Shown here: piece after piece, positions 36,427 through 61,281 of the stretch
Numbering within the stretch: position 1 is the stretch's first letter
How the letters are laid out: each line of letters opens with the position of its first letter
NCBI GenBank assembly: GCA_040954595.2
Contig: CM082584.2
Coordinates: 12,586,001 to 12,650,000 of the forward strand
Direction: 5' to 3'
Source: Balanoglossus misakiensis
Lineage: Eukaryota; Hemichordata
DNA: 64,000 nucleotides
Made by a program: the position numbers and the translations under genes
Notes under the pieces: generated by a model
What the model saw: the letters and a program-made list of their open reading frames with translations, nothing else
The model's database searches: none
What the model was told of the DNA's origin: nothing

Positions 36427-37838
36427 AGGTCTGATCTTTCATGGTACGTCCCCGCGACACTTGCCGTAGACAAATCAAAATAATTCCAGTATACTTCATC
36501 AAAAGAGATCTCGATACACATATAAATGTAAAAGTTTTCTCCTGTCTGTGAAACACGGTTAGAACTATTTTTGGCTATTTGCATGTACATAATATTTGTA
36601 AAAAAAAATCTTAGAGTTCTATAACATCCATCGTATTTGTCATTTAGTTTTCTTGAAACTATGGCGCAGTTATTATTTATTTCCTTCAAATACAACAAAT
36701 ATTATTCGTATAGGCCTACCATCATCCCGAAATGGTACCAATCATGCTATGAACATAAATAACGATTGACATGACAACAAAATAAACATTTCTCTCTCCT
36801 GAATTATGGGATGTTCACTGGCTATATAAATCATATACTTAACACATACGATGCTGGCATACACAATGAAAACACACTGTTGTATTATGTTGGACACCGA
36901 AAATATTTTGCCGTACTGACATTTCAATTGTCAACCGATTGCGTTTTGACCGCCAGATTGTGTATAAAAATGAGGTCCACTGCCAGCTTCGTGTTTACTC
37001 ACTAATTTGTTTTCATCGGCCAGATATCACAGAAATACATTGCGTGAGAGTAGGATTTCAAAGCAAATCTTGTAGTTTCAACACAAGGCATGACGAAAAG
37101 CCAGTGTCGGCACCTTTATTGAGGAATTTTCTTTTAAAAACAACCCGTGCAACGTTCAACCCTGGCGCTTTCTACGGTTTTGCTACACTCTATTTACATG
37201 CATACACTCAACTGTCTCCATGGCAACTGTTCTCTTGCCATCATTTCATTCAGCGTGTTAGCAAAGAGGCGCATGAATAAGCCGTTATCGCCGTCATTGT
37301 ATTGGCAAACTCTTATTCCCCGGGAGACTTTGCCTTACAAAAACTACCTACATCTTCCTTTGTGACTATGCTATGTAATATACATCAAGCATTCAGCACG
37401 TTTAAAAGACCGCTTTACAATTTCAACCGCCCTTTTACTAGAGAAAATAGAAAAATTAAAGACGTTCGAAATTAGGTTTTTTGTATGAATCGGCTTCCAT
37501 TCAAAGTTACTGATAAGGCTTAGTTACAAAAAGAACGCCGACATCAGAGTGGAGCAGTAATTTATTCTTTATCTGTAAAATAGTATTCCGTCGGGTGAAT
37601 AGTCATTCACAGCCGAGCAGTGTCCACATAAAGCAAATCGCGACAAATCCACACTAGAGATCCAAAATAACACGTCGTCTTGCTTGTGCATTAACAAGAT
37701 GCGCCTAGTTCCAGTCTCATCCTGCTGCTTTTAAGAAGCTTTGAAAAATTCGCCCCTACGGAAAAAACGTTTTTGTTTTTGTTTGCTAGTCTACTTTATC
37801 AAAATGCTGTCTCCATGGAAACTGACAATGGAGTGGCG

Positions 37839-37963
37839 ATGTATGTATGTATGTATGTATGTATGTATGTATGTATGTATGACTGTCTGTCTGTATGTCT
37901 GTCTGTATGTCTGTATGTATGTCTGTATGTATGTATGTATGTATGTATGTATGTATGTATGTA

Positions 37964-37994
<31 letters not shown>

Positions 37995-38180
37995 ATGTCT
38001 GTCTGTCTGTATGTATGTATGTATGTATGTATGTATGTATGTATGTATGTATGTATGTATGTATGTATGTATGTATGTCTGTCTGTATGTCTGTCTGTCT
38101 GTCTGTCTGTCTGTATGTATGTATGTATGTATGTATGTATGTATGTATGTATGTATGTATGTATGTATGTATGTATGTCT
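37839..38180. repeat. ATGT/CTGT compound microsatellite
   Basis: About 340 bases made almost entirely of ATGT and CTGT units in alternating blocks. A 4-base period has no stop codon in several frames, so long artificial reading frames (MYVC or TYIH repeats) cross it on both strands. These are not genes. Confidence 0.97.
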
Positions 38181-41100
38181 CTGACTCAATATCTCTCACT
38201 AATGTAGCAATACAACTGGGGTCCAGGCCTACAAATACATCAAAAGCCCATGTTGACGTCTCCTTTGAAACGGGTGATTGACAGCAATTGTCGTATGAGA
38301 GACAGGCGAAAACTTCACGCTCCGTTAAACAAATAGCCACACAATGTTCTTTATCAGTGGCTGGGATGTCTTTCAATCGCGCACACATCATCCCTGTATT
38401 TGGACAAGCGACTTGTCCACACAATAGAGCGATGCAAATGACGGTAAAGAAAATACAATTACACGCACGTCAATCCAGTCAATCTATCGCCTTGCATGTC
38501 ACTTTCTCAACCAACCTCTGACGCAAAATCGAAGTTTCCGACAAAAAATTTCCCAAGTGGGTTTTCTAATGTAATAACGGTGTTTGGGAAAATTTTGCAG
38601 CGCAAATGTACACTTTAATCTAATAACAGGAGGAACTCATAAACGCCAGGAGTGAGCTGGCGATTCTGTTAGCTCTGTCGGGATGCTGGATTTTGCTGAA
38701 TGCCACAGCTTTGAATCGTGTCGCGTGGAAATTTGTCGGAAATTAAGAACAATTTAGACCTTCCTTTAATGTTTGTCGGATTCATAAAATATCATCTCCT
38801 ACGGTGCATGCACAACCGGGCCACTCACTGCCAACTTTATACTGATATTTTGTTTCTCGCTATCTTGTTCTCTCTCGCTAGCTCTCCCCGCCCTTCTCTC
38901 CTCTCTGTATGTGTGTCTGTCTCTCTCCTCTCTCTCTCTCCTTCCCCACCTGAGACAGTAGTTCTCTCTGTCATAAGTATTCATTTTACGGCCCTTGCGC
39001 GATAGACTCACTTCACAACGTGTCAAGTGCGCGACACGGAAACGCTTGTACCCCGCCTACACAGAATATGCACAAGATTAGCCAACTGATTTCACACAAA
39101 TCAAATTTTGCTGAAGTACGAGTATATTCTCTAGGACTCGCCCTACCCGCGATTCTACTTGTCAAGTATGTAACACTTGAATAAAAAAACGGAAAAAGGC
39201 CAAACGGAGGCTAATAGTTTTGTCTCTTCAAGACTCGAATGAGAAAGAAAACTCTATGAAACAGTACATGATATAGAATACACTTGAAAAAGTTGAACTG
39301 GTGGTTTTAATCCCACATTACATCGTTCAGTCCCTACCCTCCCCTGTGTTAAAAGCTTGAGAGATGCGTTCAGTATCGTCGACCATTCTGGCCTCTCGCT
39401 TGACAGAATTGGATTCGTGATGTAACTGCTGCAACTCTGTGCAAGCAGGAGGGTAGTGTTTGGTTTCTTTTCTGTGTTTGCTTGTAATGAATTGACTAGC
39501 GGATCAGAGTATAGAAGGTATATAAATCTGTTATAGTGTTGAAAGGTATTCACACATCTTACACCGGGTTCGTCCCTGCTTAATGAGACGGATTCAGCGG
39601 CTGTCGACTCGAAAGTGATGGATGGCATCGTTAATGGATCCGACCGTCGCTGGATCTGAATGTGAATTTGAAATTCAATGTGTCAAACTGTTTACATTGC
39701 AGTTGGGGTTTTGAGGATTGAGTGGAGAAAAGAAAGCGAATGTCATCGGTGACACTCGCTCTGATTATACCCGAATAAACAAGATGGCGAATTAACCATG
39801 ATCAATTGGGAAAATCACCGGGGGCCATCCATTTGCGCCCAAAGTTGGAAACATTTCGAAATCAGGGAAGAAATCGGTAGATCCTCCTTCCGCGAGTCTC
39901 GCGAGAGCTCAATCATACGTCATCAAATGTTGAAAGCTTCGATCACTGTATCTTTCGGCTATATTTTTCAGGATTTTGTTTTTATTAATATCAGCATGCA
40001 GTTAACTAAGGTGACCTCCTATGATTGGTGACGTGGGTCAAATTTAATGGTGCTATTTTCCATGTTTTGTGGAATTTAATTGTTATATGTAGGTATACTT
40101 CCGAGTCCATCGTGCATATATCTACGCTGACTTTATTTTTAAATTTATGATTTCCTTAAACTTTTACACACGAATTGGATGAGTGCCTTGAGATGTGTGG
40201 TTTATCAGGAATGATCACGTGACTGTGGCGCATCGCAGCTGAAGTGAACATCTACAAAGGTGCAAATGACCTTTAAAGCGCGGGAAAGAGCGAGATGTTT
40301 CTCCTCGATGTCGTATTGTCGTGTACACTTCGACTTGACATTCACTAGTAGCCGGAATGGTTTGTAGTGTAATGGAAAATGAGTCACCTATTGCTTCGCG
40401 CACTCCGAAGTGCATTTAGAATATAGAAAATAAGAGAGCGCGAACACCGCTTAACGACTTACCGCCGCTGCCAATAGTTGAAAAGGGCGGCAAACTACAG
40501 AAGGCTCCCGCACACAAAGCAAAAAATGGCGAGTAATTTGGAAGTACGACTTGATAAGCAGTCAGAATGACAGGCGTGTGGAGATTTTTAAGTAAATTCC
40601 TTCAAAAGACGAATAATAGGTCTTGATTGACGACTTCATCCCAGTTAAATGGAATAAAGTTGATCGCTCAATCAAAATGAAAATTTCATGAGCTTTTTCT
40701 TTCAACCCTGTAATTCTCAAGGGTAGCGTCGTTTTGACCGAGTTCACAGAGGGATTGGCGGTACCTTGTGTGTGTAGCCAAGAGAGAGGACAGCACGCTC
40801 ACACGATCGCCTTATTAAATTTGCTTTATTTATAGAAATCTCTGGCTGTAAGCTTATCAAAGATTGAGCTTTCTCGCGTCATGAATAATTAATGAACACG
40901 TGCCGAATTTGTATATTTCATTTGACAACACGGCGACTGGTTAATACGGGCAACACCTGTCAGGGGCATGAACAACGCCCCCTGTCCTCATTATGTATTC
41001 GGATTTAATTTTACGCGGGACAAGATGGGTGTTTTCGAGGTGATTTTTTTTTCAAAGTGTGGAAATTTTCTTCATTACTACCTCATCTTTTAATTTGGTT

Positions 41101-43338
41101 GCTGCTTGTTGGTTGGATGATATGATAGAATTAAATAAAATAGTTTAAAAGCGACACGTTTTACGATGTTGTCCAACGCTGTCTCCATTCCCCCTCCTCC
41201 CCTTTTTCCTGTTTTGTTCGCCCAAGTGCGAGACATTTTCTTGACGAGAAAAATTAAATTTACACCAGACAGGCGCCGACGATTTGTTGCATATGACTTG
41301 CGATTTTGCATGTGGAATTTGGACCAGAATCAATTATAATCCATACATCTCGCATAACTTGCATGGTTGAGAATCAGTTCTCCGGATGTCGTCGTTAAGC
41401 TACATAGTCGGTTTGACTCATTTTGATTTTTAACGACAGCCGCGAGACACCTATAATATATGGATTTGCCTCCTGCTAACCGGGCTTAGACGCGAAATGT
41501 CAGTCAGAATGCTCATGGCGGATTCATGGGTACATCGATTTGTACTTACTGTACGCCTGTTACCAAGGCGACGGAAGCATGTGTGGAAGTTTGACGCCAG
41601 AGCAAGAATTTTGAACAGGTAGTGGAGCCCCATGGGATATGCAAATCACCAATCACTGTCTCTTCACTTTATTGTCAAAGACAGTATTTGTTTGAAATCC
41701 CTGTCTGCCTACTTGCCCGCAGAACACTTTTTTTTGGGGGGGGGGGGGGGATTTTCAACATCCAGAAGCAAGTCATACTTTGTTAATCCCTGTATCGTAT
41801 GTACATTCTCTCCCTGGAATGATTTTTGCGTTTTCTGCTTTACGGTTCAGTCAAGCCACGGGGAACGATTTTTACCGGATATGAAAATGAAAAAGTTGTT
41901 TTTTTAGCTCGAAGGTACATTCACCCAGGACTTCGAAATTTCGTCAAATAATTAACTTGCGCTGTTTAGTCATCATCAAATCACACACCACACCACAGTT
42001 AACAGATGTATCCCAAGTCGTAACAAGTATGAACATGGCTGCCTAAGTCAGATCAAGTTGCAAGTTTTAATGACCTGACCAGGCACCGGTTATTTTAATT
42101 ACCCAAATCTTAATTACTTGTAACCCGAAACTGGTGCAGTCTTATTTACTCTGTCAAAGTATGGGAAATCCATGAGAGGTTGCAACAAATCCAGACTTGG
42201 TAGTTACTAGTAAGTGTGCCAAATCCAGAACACCCAGCGCATTCTAGTTCTGCCTGTGGCAAGACGCCATTTTGTCAGGTGTACACACACGTTGAGAGCA
42301 TTCGATATCTTAACGCGAGAGGGCGGGCTGCAAGACAGTGTATTTGTAGGGCTTTCTGCTCAAAAAGCAACAATTTTCTGGGTAACATTAACCACTTTGG
42401 CAAATTTATAGTAAACAACGCATGGTGTTTATACGATACAACTTAACTAGAAGATTGACAATGGCTATCGAATTTGAAAAACGCATTTTTGAAGGATTAA
42501 AACGCGACACACTTGAAGCAGTACATGAACACACCCGAAAATTACAATGCCCGTGAGTGCTACAAGGAGCGATTTGATACGCAAAATGTGCACTTCCCTT
42601 GTCTTTAAAAACAAGTCGAATGAATTTAATGTACTGAATTGGAATATACTTGAAACATATTAACTAACATATCGGGAAAATCATCGTAGATAGTAGAGTG
42701 ACTGTCGCTTGCAGGAAAAAGCGCGCCTCTAAGATGGTCACGTGACCATAATGCGCATCCTAGCTAGTGGCCTCATGTAGACATCTTGAGACGCAAACTT
42801 TCCAACCTACCATTTTGCTCTAGCACGACTTTTGACCCAACAACGTACAGTTATTTTGAAGAAAATGAAATAACGCTTCAAGGAGATAATATTAAACTTA
42901 CCAGCAAACAATCGTCTGCCATTCCATCCGAAATAAACGGGTTCAGGAAAGTGGAGCGACGTCCATACAAATGGCAAGTGAACTGACGATGACATCCATT
43001 TCACGTTGCGACGTCAGAAATTCAACACGTGGAGCAGTGTTGTAATTTAGCTGAGTCCTGACTGACCTTTTACTACTAACTTGACTACAGCTACATGGTC
43101 TGTACAGCCCCAAAACCACGCTGTTGGTCCATCCGCAGCCACGCGTAGACTCCCCAATTTCCGCCACGAGGACTCGACTGATGGGGCAGCTATGTTGCCA
43201 TGGTGATGACCTGAATGAGGGCAACCTTGCAGATCACTACAGCAGTATGCAAATTAATGCACCTGAAAATTTAAATGAAGAAAACAGGTGCTACTGCTAA
43301 GCCATCAGACAGACAATATGATCGAGTTTTATATATTT

Positions 43339-43344
43339 TTTATT
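43339..43344 (-). terminator. Candidate distal polyadenylation signal of DOT1L
   Basis: AATAAA on the minus strand at the left end of a long AT-rich stretch downstream of DOT1L. Another AATAAA at 44341-44346 could serve as a proximal site. Neither can be proved without transcript data. Confidence 0.35.
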
Positions 43345-43839
43345 GCAACAGAGACGTTTAATACAAAGTAACACAATTAATTTGCAAATGTACACATGAT
43401 TACTAAAGATACAACCAAACTCACAAAATCCTTCACAGTGTCTGACCTGGTCTCAATCAACAGTGTAACTTATACAAAGGTCAGAAGAAGTAAATAATTT
43501 ACAAAAAAAGAAAACTCAACAGAGGGACCTATATGAAGTCTCTCTATAAACCCAAAACATTTGTACAAAGTTTTTTGAAAGTGATTTTTTAACAATCACA
43601 CTGGTTAATACGTAAAGTTTCAAAAAAATCTCCAGATTCAAAAAATATTACAAATTCATCAGTATCCAATTATTTTTTTTGCTTCAAATAAACTTCTGGG
43701 AACAAAAAGCAAACAAACTTACACCACTGATCAAAATGTAGACTTTCCATAGAAGTGATATTGTCATATTTTCCCAATAGTTAACTTTTATCTTGAAAAT
43801 AGTTGGTTCAAGAGAGCTTAAGATAGTTGAAAACATGAC

Positions 43840-43883
43840 GACAGAGACTAGTCATGGTGCCATGGCGACAGACTAGTCTTGTC
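43840..43883. repeat. Inverted repeat (GACTAGTC arms)
   Basis: Arms 43840-43853 and 43871-43883 pair over about 13 bases with one bulge, and each contains the palindrome GACTAGTC. The 17-base loop contains CCATGG. Transcribed within the presumed DOT1L 3' UTR, it would fold into a hairpin. Confidence 0.6.
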
Positions 43884-45937
43884 ACCGCCCTGTAAACATG
43901 CATGTGATCAGGGGTGAGCAAATCCAGCGGTCCAGGGCCTGAAAGACCAGTTTTAGTATTTTTCCGGCATTGCTTACCCCTGCATGTTTCACCAATTATT
44001 TTTCTACTAACAGTTGGTCAGATCTCAGTAGAAATACTGTTTTACAAGCCACATATATTATTTCCATTCACTAATAAAAAACCCACATAACTATTTCAAA
44101 CATTTTGAGAAGCACAAAAATAGAATCTGAGTGTCTAGAATTCTCTACTTTAAATCTTAATGCGTCTTGGACTTCAATGGGTTGCTTAACAATTGAATTA
44201 CTTCAGCTCGCCACAAGAGGGCGGTGCTCACTACTACAACACTACAGAACGAAAGTTAAGGGGGCCTGGTCACTATGGCAACAAGAAGTCGTGGAAAAGT
44301 TTCCCCTGGACCTATCAAAACCGACAATATCAACAACACATTTATTAAAGCATTCAAAAAAGCGAATAAAAAAATCTTAACCCAGTTGAAGAATTTTCTC
44401 CCCCTCAAATTTCTGAAACTTACAATTTTGTGGACTGCAAAAATGCGAAGGCGTATCAAATAGGTAGACAGTTCTGACTAGTCTTGCAAAAGAAAATTAA
44501 TCATGAAAATTTCAGCAAAACACTCAAGGGAGGTGCAGCCACCACTAGACTTATTTGACAAAGCAACATCATTTACCCGTTTCACACATATCTCATTAAA
44601 GTTACAATTACTGAGTCCTACAGGGCCCACAGCTTATTCATTGGAAAAAACATGGTTACAAATATTATTGGATATTTCAAAATTTGGGTAAAATTACCTC
44701 AAAAGTCACCTATGAGGAGTAATGAACATGTGTTTTTCACTGATCAAGATTTCAGTGACTATTCATAAGAGTAGAGCAGAAAGTTGCACTTCAAAAATAT
44801 TACATAAAAAGGTAAAAGGTACAGTATTTCAGTGTTTCCTGTTTACGTGTAACAAAATATCGGTTTGCGCAGCATTACCATGGAAACTGACTGGTGAACC
44901 TCACCACCAATTAAAAAAATCAATAAATTAATTTTTTCATTAATTAATAACTTCTTTGAATCGGAGTGCTAAGTCATCACAAGAAAACTTGAAATATGTG
45001 GAAAAATTTACAAAAATTCAAAACTTTCCCCAGAATAATAAAGTTCAAATAATTAGTGGAAAATAATCAAATCAAACATGCAACTTGCAAACATTTTCCG
45101 ACAATAATGTTTCACACGCATTCTTGTCTGTTCAGAACAAAGGGTCAAATTACCCTGAATAATAATGTGTGGACAAAGAGTAAACTGTCAGTTTCAGAGT
45201 TTCTTCTTTCAGAAACACTGGACACCCGTACACTCACACAGACTGACAGACACACAGACACACAAGAGAAAAACCCACACAGAAACCATTGCACAAAATT
45301 TCCCGTCTCCAAGGAAACAGCAAGTTATTTTAAAAACAGCGAATGGCAAAAGCTCAGTACTGGTTGTGTATTTTGATTATACGTACACTTTATGAAAGAT
45401 TTTGAATGGGGCACCGGATACAGAAACCTTCTAAATGCAGCCGTCCAGTTTCCATGGAAACGATGTACTGCTAATGGCACCTAGGGATAACAGCTGAACT
45501 TCAACAATTGGAAGATGGCATGTCTTGTGAAAAGATGTGCTCAAATGGAGAAGTTGATTTCTGTACAGAACTAGAGCACAGATGTTGGTCTCTGTTTCAT
45601 GACGCAGTTGAATTCACTGTAACATTTCCCGCAATGTACGAGGGGGGCGAGACTGCATCCTGGAATCACAAATTGCATGATGGGCAGCTTGCACAACAAC
45701 AGAACAAATGGTGACTTCCTCATGAAAACTCAACCCAACTCTCTGCTTCAAGATCGAAAAATCTGCTTACAAAGTATTCCTGAGGTGTCCCTAGCAATTT
45801 GTTTTTTTTTTCTTCAACTCTTGGACATGTTGGGATAATCGCTCACACAAAGATATCAAAATGTTTGTTTTTTTTGTGAGGGTTGGGGTGGGGAATAATA
45901 ATAATTAGAAAGGAGATGGAGCATCTGGACTGACTTG

Positions 45938-45955
45938 AACCAGTCTAGACTGGTT
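45938..45955. repeat. 18-base perfect palindrome AACCAGTCTAGACTGGTT
   Basis: The sequence is identical to its own reverse complement. It shares the CCAGTC/GACTGG core with the inverted repeats at 47071-47104 and 47212-47245, so it is probably a diverged member of one local family. Confidence 0.8.
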
Positions 45956-47070
45956 TCTTGGTCTGCGTGACCACAGTATGTTCTGGGCAAAGACTCACAG
46001 AGTCAATTTCATATTCAGCCTACAAGTATCTTGGTTACAGAAAATATGGACCCTGCATATAGTAAAAAGATTGAATGCAATTCCCTTTTTTTGTTTCATT
46101 TTTTCCCCCCGTGAATGACAGCAATGTGAAGGACAAATGCTGCATGGACACACTACGGATTCATGGGTTTTAAGTCTTCAAACTTCATTCACGACACAAG
46201 CAACCCTACAATGAAGGTAAGCGTGTCTGTCTGCATGTTACTGGGAGACTTTATCAGGTTTCTTTCTGACATGTGACCAATAATACTTAATACAAATTGA
46301 ACTTCACACGGTTGAACACAGGCCAATACTTTCCCACACAAAGTACCATTTTGTACCCTCAAAGATGCACATACGTGCATCAATTTTTTATGGAAGATAT
46401 CTGTAAAAACTGATCCACATATTTTGAATCTCAACTTGAAAAGGGTTTTGGTCCAAAAATAGCCTATTCTACCACCTTAAAATAATAATACATTTTTTGT
46501 AGAAACCCCCCCCCCCCCTTTTTTTTAATTTGAAGGTTCACAAAACCCAACAGAACTCTCATCTGAAAGGTGCTAGATTACTTCTATGATGGGCTGTTTG
46601 TGGTGCTTTAAGGCTGCATTCACACTAATCAGTATTTCAGTTAGTTTATGTCGAAAAGTTGACAAATTATTTGATTTTCTTAAATATTTCTGAAGGAATA
46701 CAAATTGGAATGGAATGTTTCTTGATGTAAGTAGCACCCTCTCGGAATGGGAAAACAAGTTCATATCCTGAGTGCTCTTAGTTCCAATCTCAGCTGCAAA
46801 TATCTTAGGTCACAGAAACAGCCTTGTCCAATATTGTATTATTATTTTATAGTATTAGTTAGAGCTTAACCTTAAATTTTATCAACTGCGGTGGTAATTT
46901 CAGATGGTAAAAAACATTATACTTTTATAAAACTGATATCTAAGCTTTAAAAAAATTGCAGTATCTTGGACAGTTCTTGGTTGATTTGACACACTAGTGT
47001 GTGCGGTTCAGATTGGTTGCAATGCTCTCGATAATTATTAGGTGCTCTGGTTATTCGAACAAGATGAAAC

Positions 47071-47104
47071 CAGTCCAAGCCAGTTTCTGGTACAACTTGG
47101 ACTG
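47071..47104. repeat. Hairpin repeat, copy A
   Basis: CAGTCCAAG at 47071-47079 and CTTGGACTG at 47096-47104 are perfect reverse complements. Flanking bases extend the RNA stem on the minus strand to about 13 pairs with one G-U. It lies about 500 bases after the DOT1L stop. Confidence 0.75.
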
Positions 47105-47211
47105 ATTTGTGCTTTTTGCTGCCTTTCTCTATACTGCACTGCAGTATATTTGCTATATTGATTTCAGGTCTTTGAATGAGGTGATCTACACTGACTTGAA
47201 CCAGTTTGAAC

Positions 47212-47245
47212 CAGTCCAAGCTGGTCTATGGCACAGCTTGGACTG
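47212..47245. repeat. Hairpin repeat, copy B
   Basis: CAGTCCAAGCTG at 47212-47223 and CAGCTTGGACTG at 47234-47245 are perfect 12-base reverse complements around a 10-base spacer. Together with copy A 100 bases away and related palindromes at 45938-45955 and 47322-47333, it forms a small hairpin family. Confidence 0.8.
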
Positions 47246-47595
47246 CTTCATGCACTGAAGTCACAATACTCCCACAGAATATTGCTGTAATTTTCTGATG
47301 ACTATCCAAGGTATGCACGACTGGTTTAAACCATTCCAGACCAGTTTTCAGCTGCTGCTCAGGTTTCTTGCATAGGTTGTCAATAGCAGAGCATACTACA
47401 CAAACAGCGATGCTGAGGTAGTTTTATCATCAACTTCACCCGGGACGACCTGTAAAATAGTAAGATTTTGTCCTATTGAGAAAGTGCATATGGTGTATAT
47501 GTGTGTCAAAAATATATATGATTAGATAAGTTTGCAATCTGCACTTCAAAATGAGATATTTTTTCATTATTCACCTTGCCTTGATGTGGTACTTC

Positions 47596-61281
<13,686 letters not shown>

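Larger units (their letters stand above)
25152..43338. other. About 18 kb with no recognised gene
   Basis: Between the bHLH-Orange gene and the 3' end of DOT1L no stretch could be assigned to a protein family. Short ORFs are present, for example 26075-26266 (minus, after a good acceptor and with AATAAA just beyond its stop), 32466-32720 (minus, hydrophobic N-terminus), 36019-36426 (plus) and 39254-39628 (minus), but none shows a family motif. CACGTG hexamers occur at many points, among them 27531 and others near 29.7, 34.6, 35.4, 35.5, 40.2 and 42.7 kb. The simplest reading is intergenic or regulatory DNA around a transcription-factor gene; lineage-specific genes or non-coding RNAs cannot be excluded. 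Confidence 0.55.
43345..47595 (-). other. DOT1L: Probable DOT1L 3' UTR
   Basis: About 4.2 kb immediately after the DOT1L stop with no opposing gene and only short ORFs. It is AT-rich, contains many T runs, and carries a family of short inverted repeats built on CAGTCCAAG/CTTGGACTG (45.9-47.4 kb), a separate hairpin at 43840-43883, and a CTCF-like core at 44211-44227. Long 3' UTRs are usual for DOT1L in vertebrates; the extent here is inferred from AATAAA positions. Confidence 0.45.

Noticed and set aside
36939-37365. Plus-strand ORFs of 72 and 113 codons
   Set aside because: There is no domain, no splice context and no compositional shift; they look like chance ORFs.
37741-38424. Overlapping long ORFs of 128-212 codons made of MYVC, TYIH or QTDR repeats on both strands
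   Set aside because: They are translations of the ATGT/CTGT microsatellite, which has no stop in several frames.
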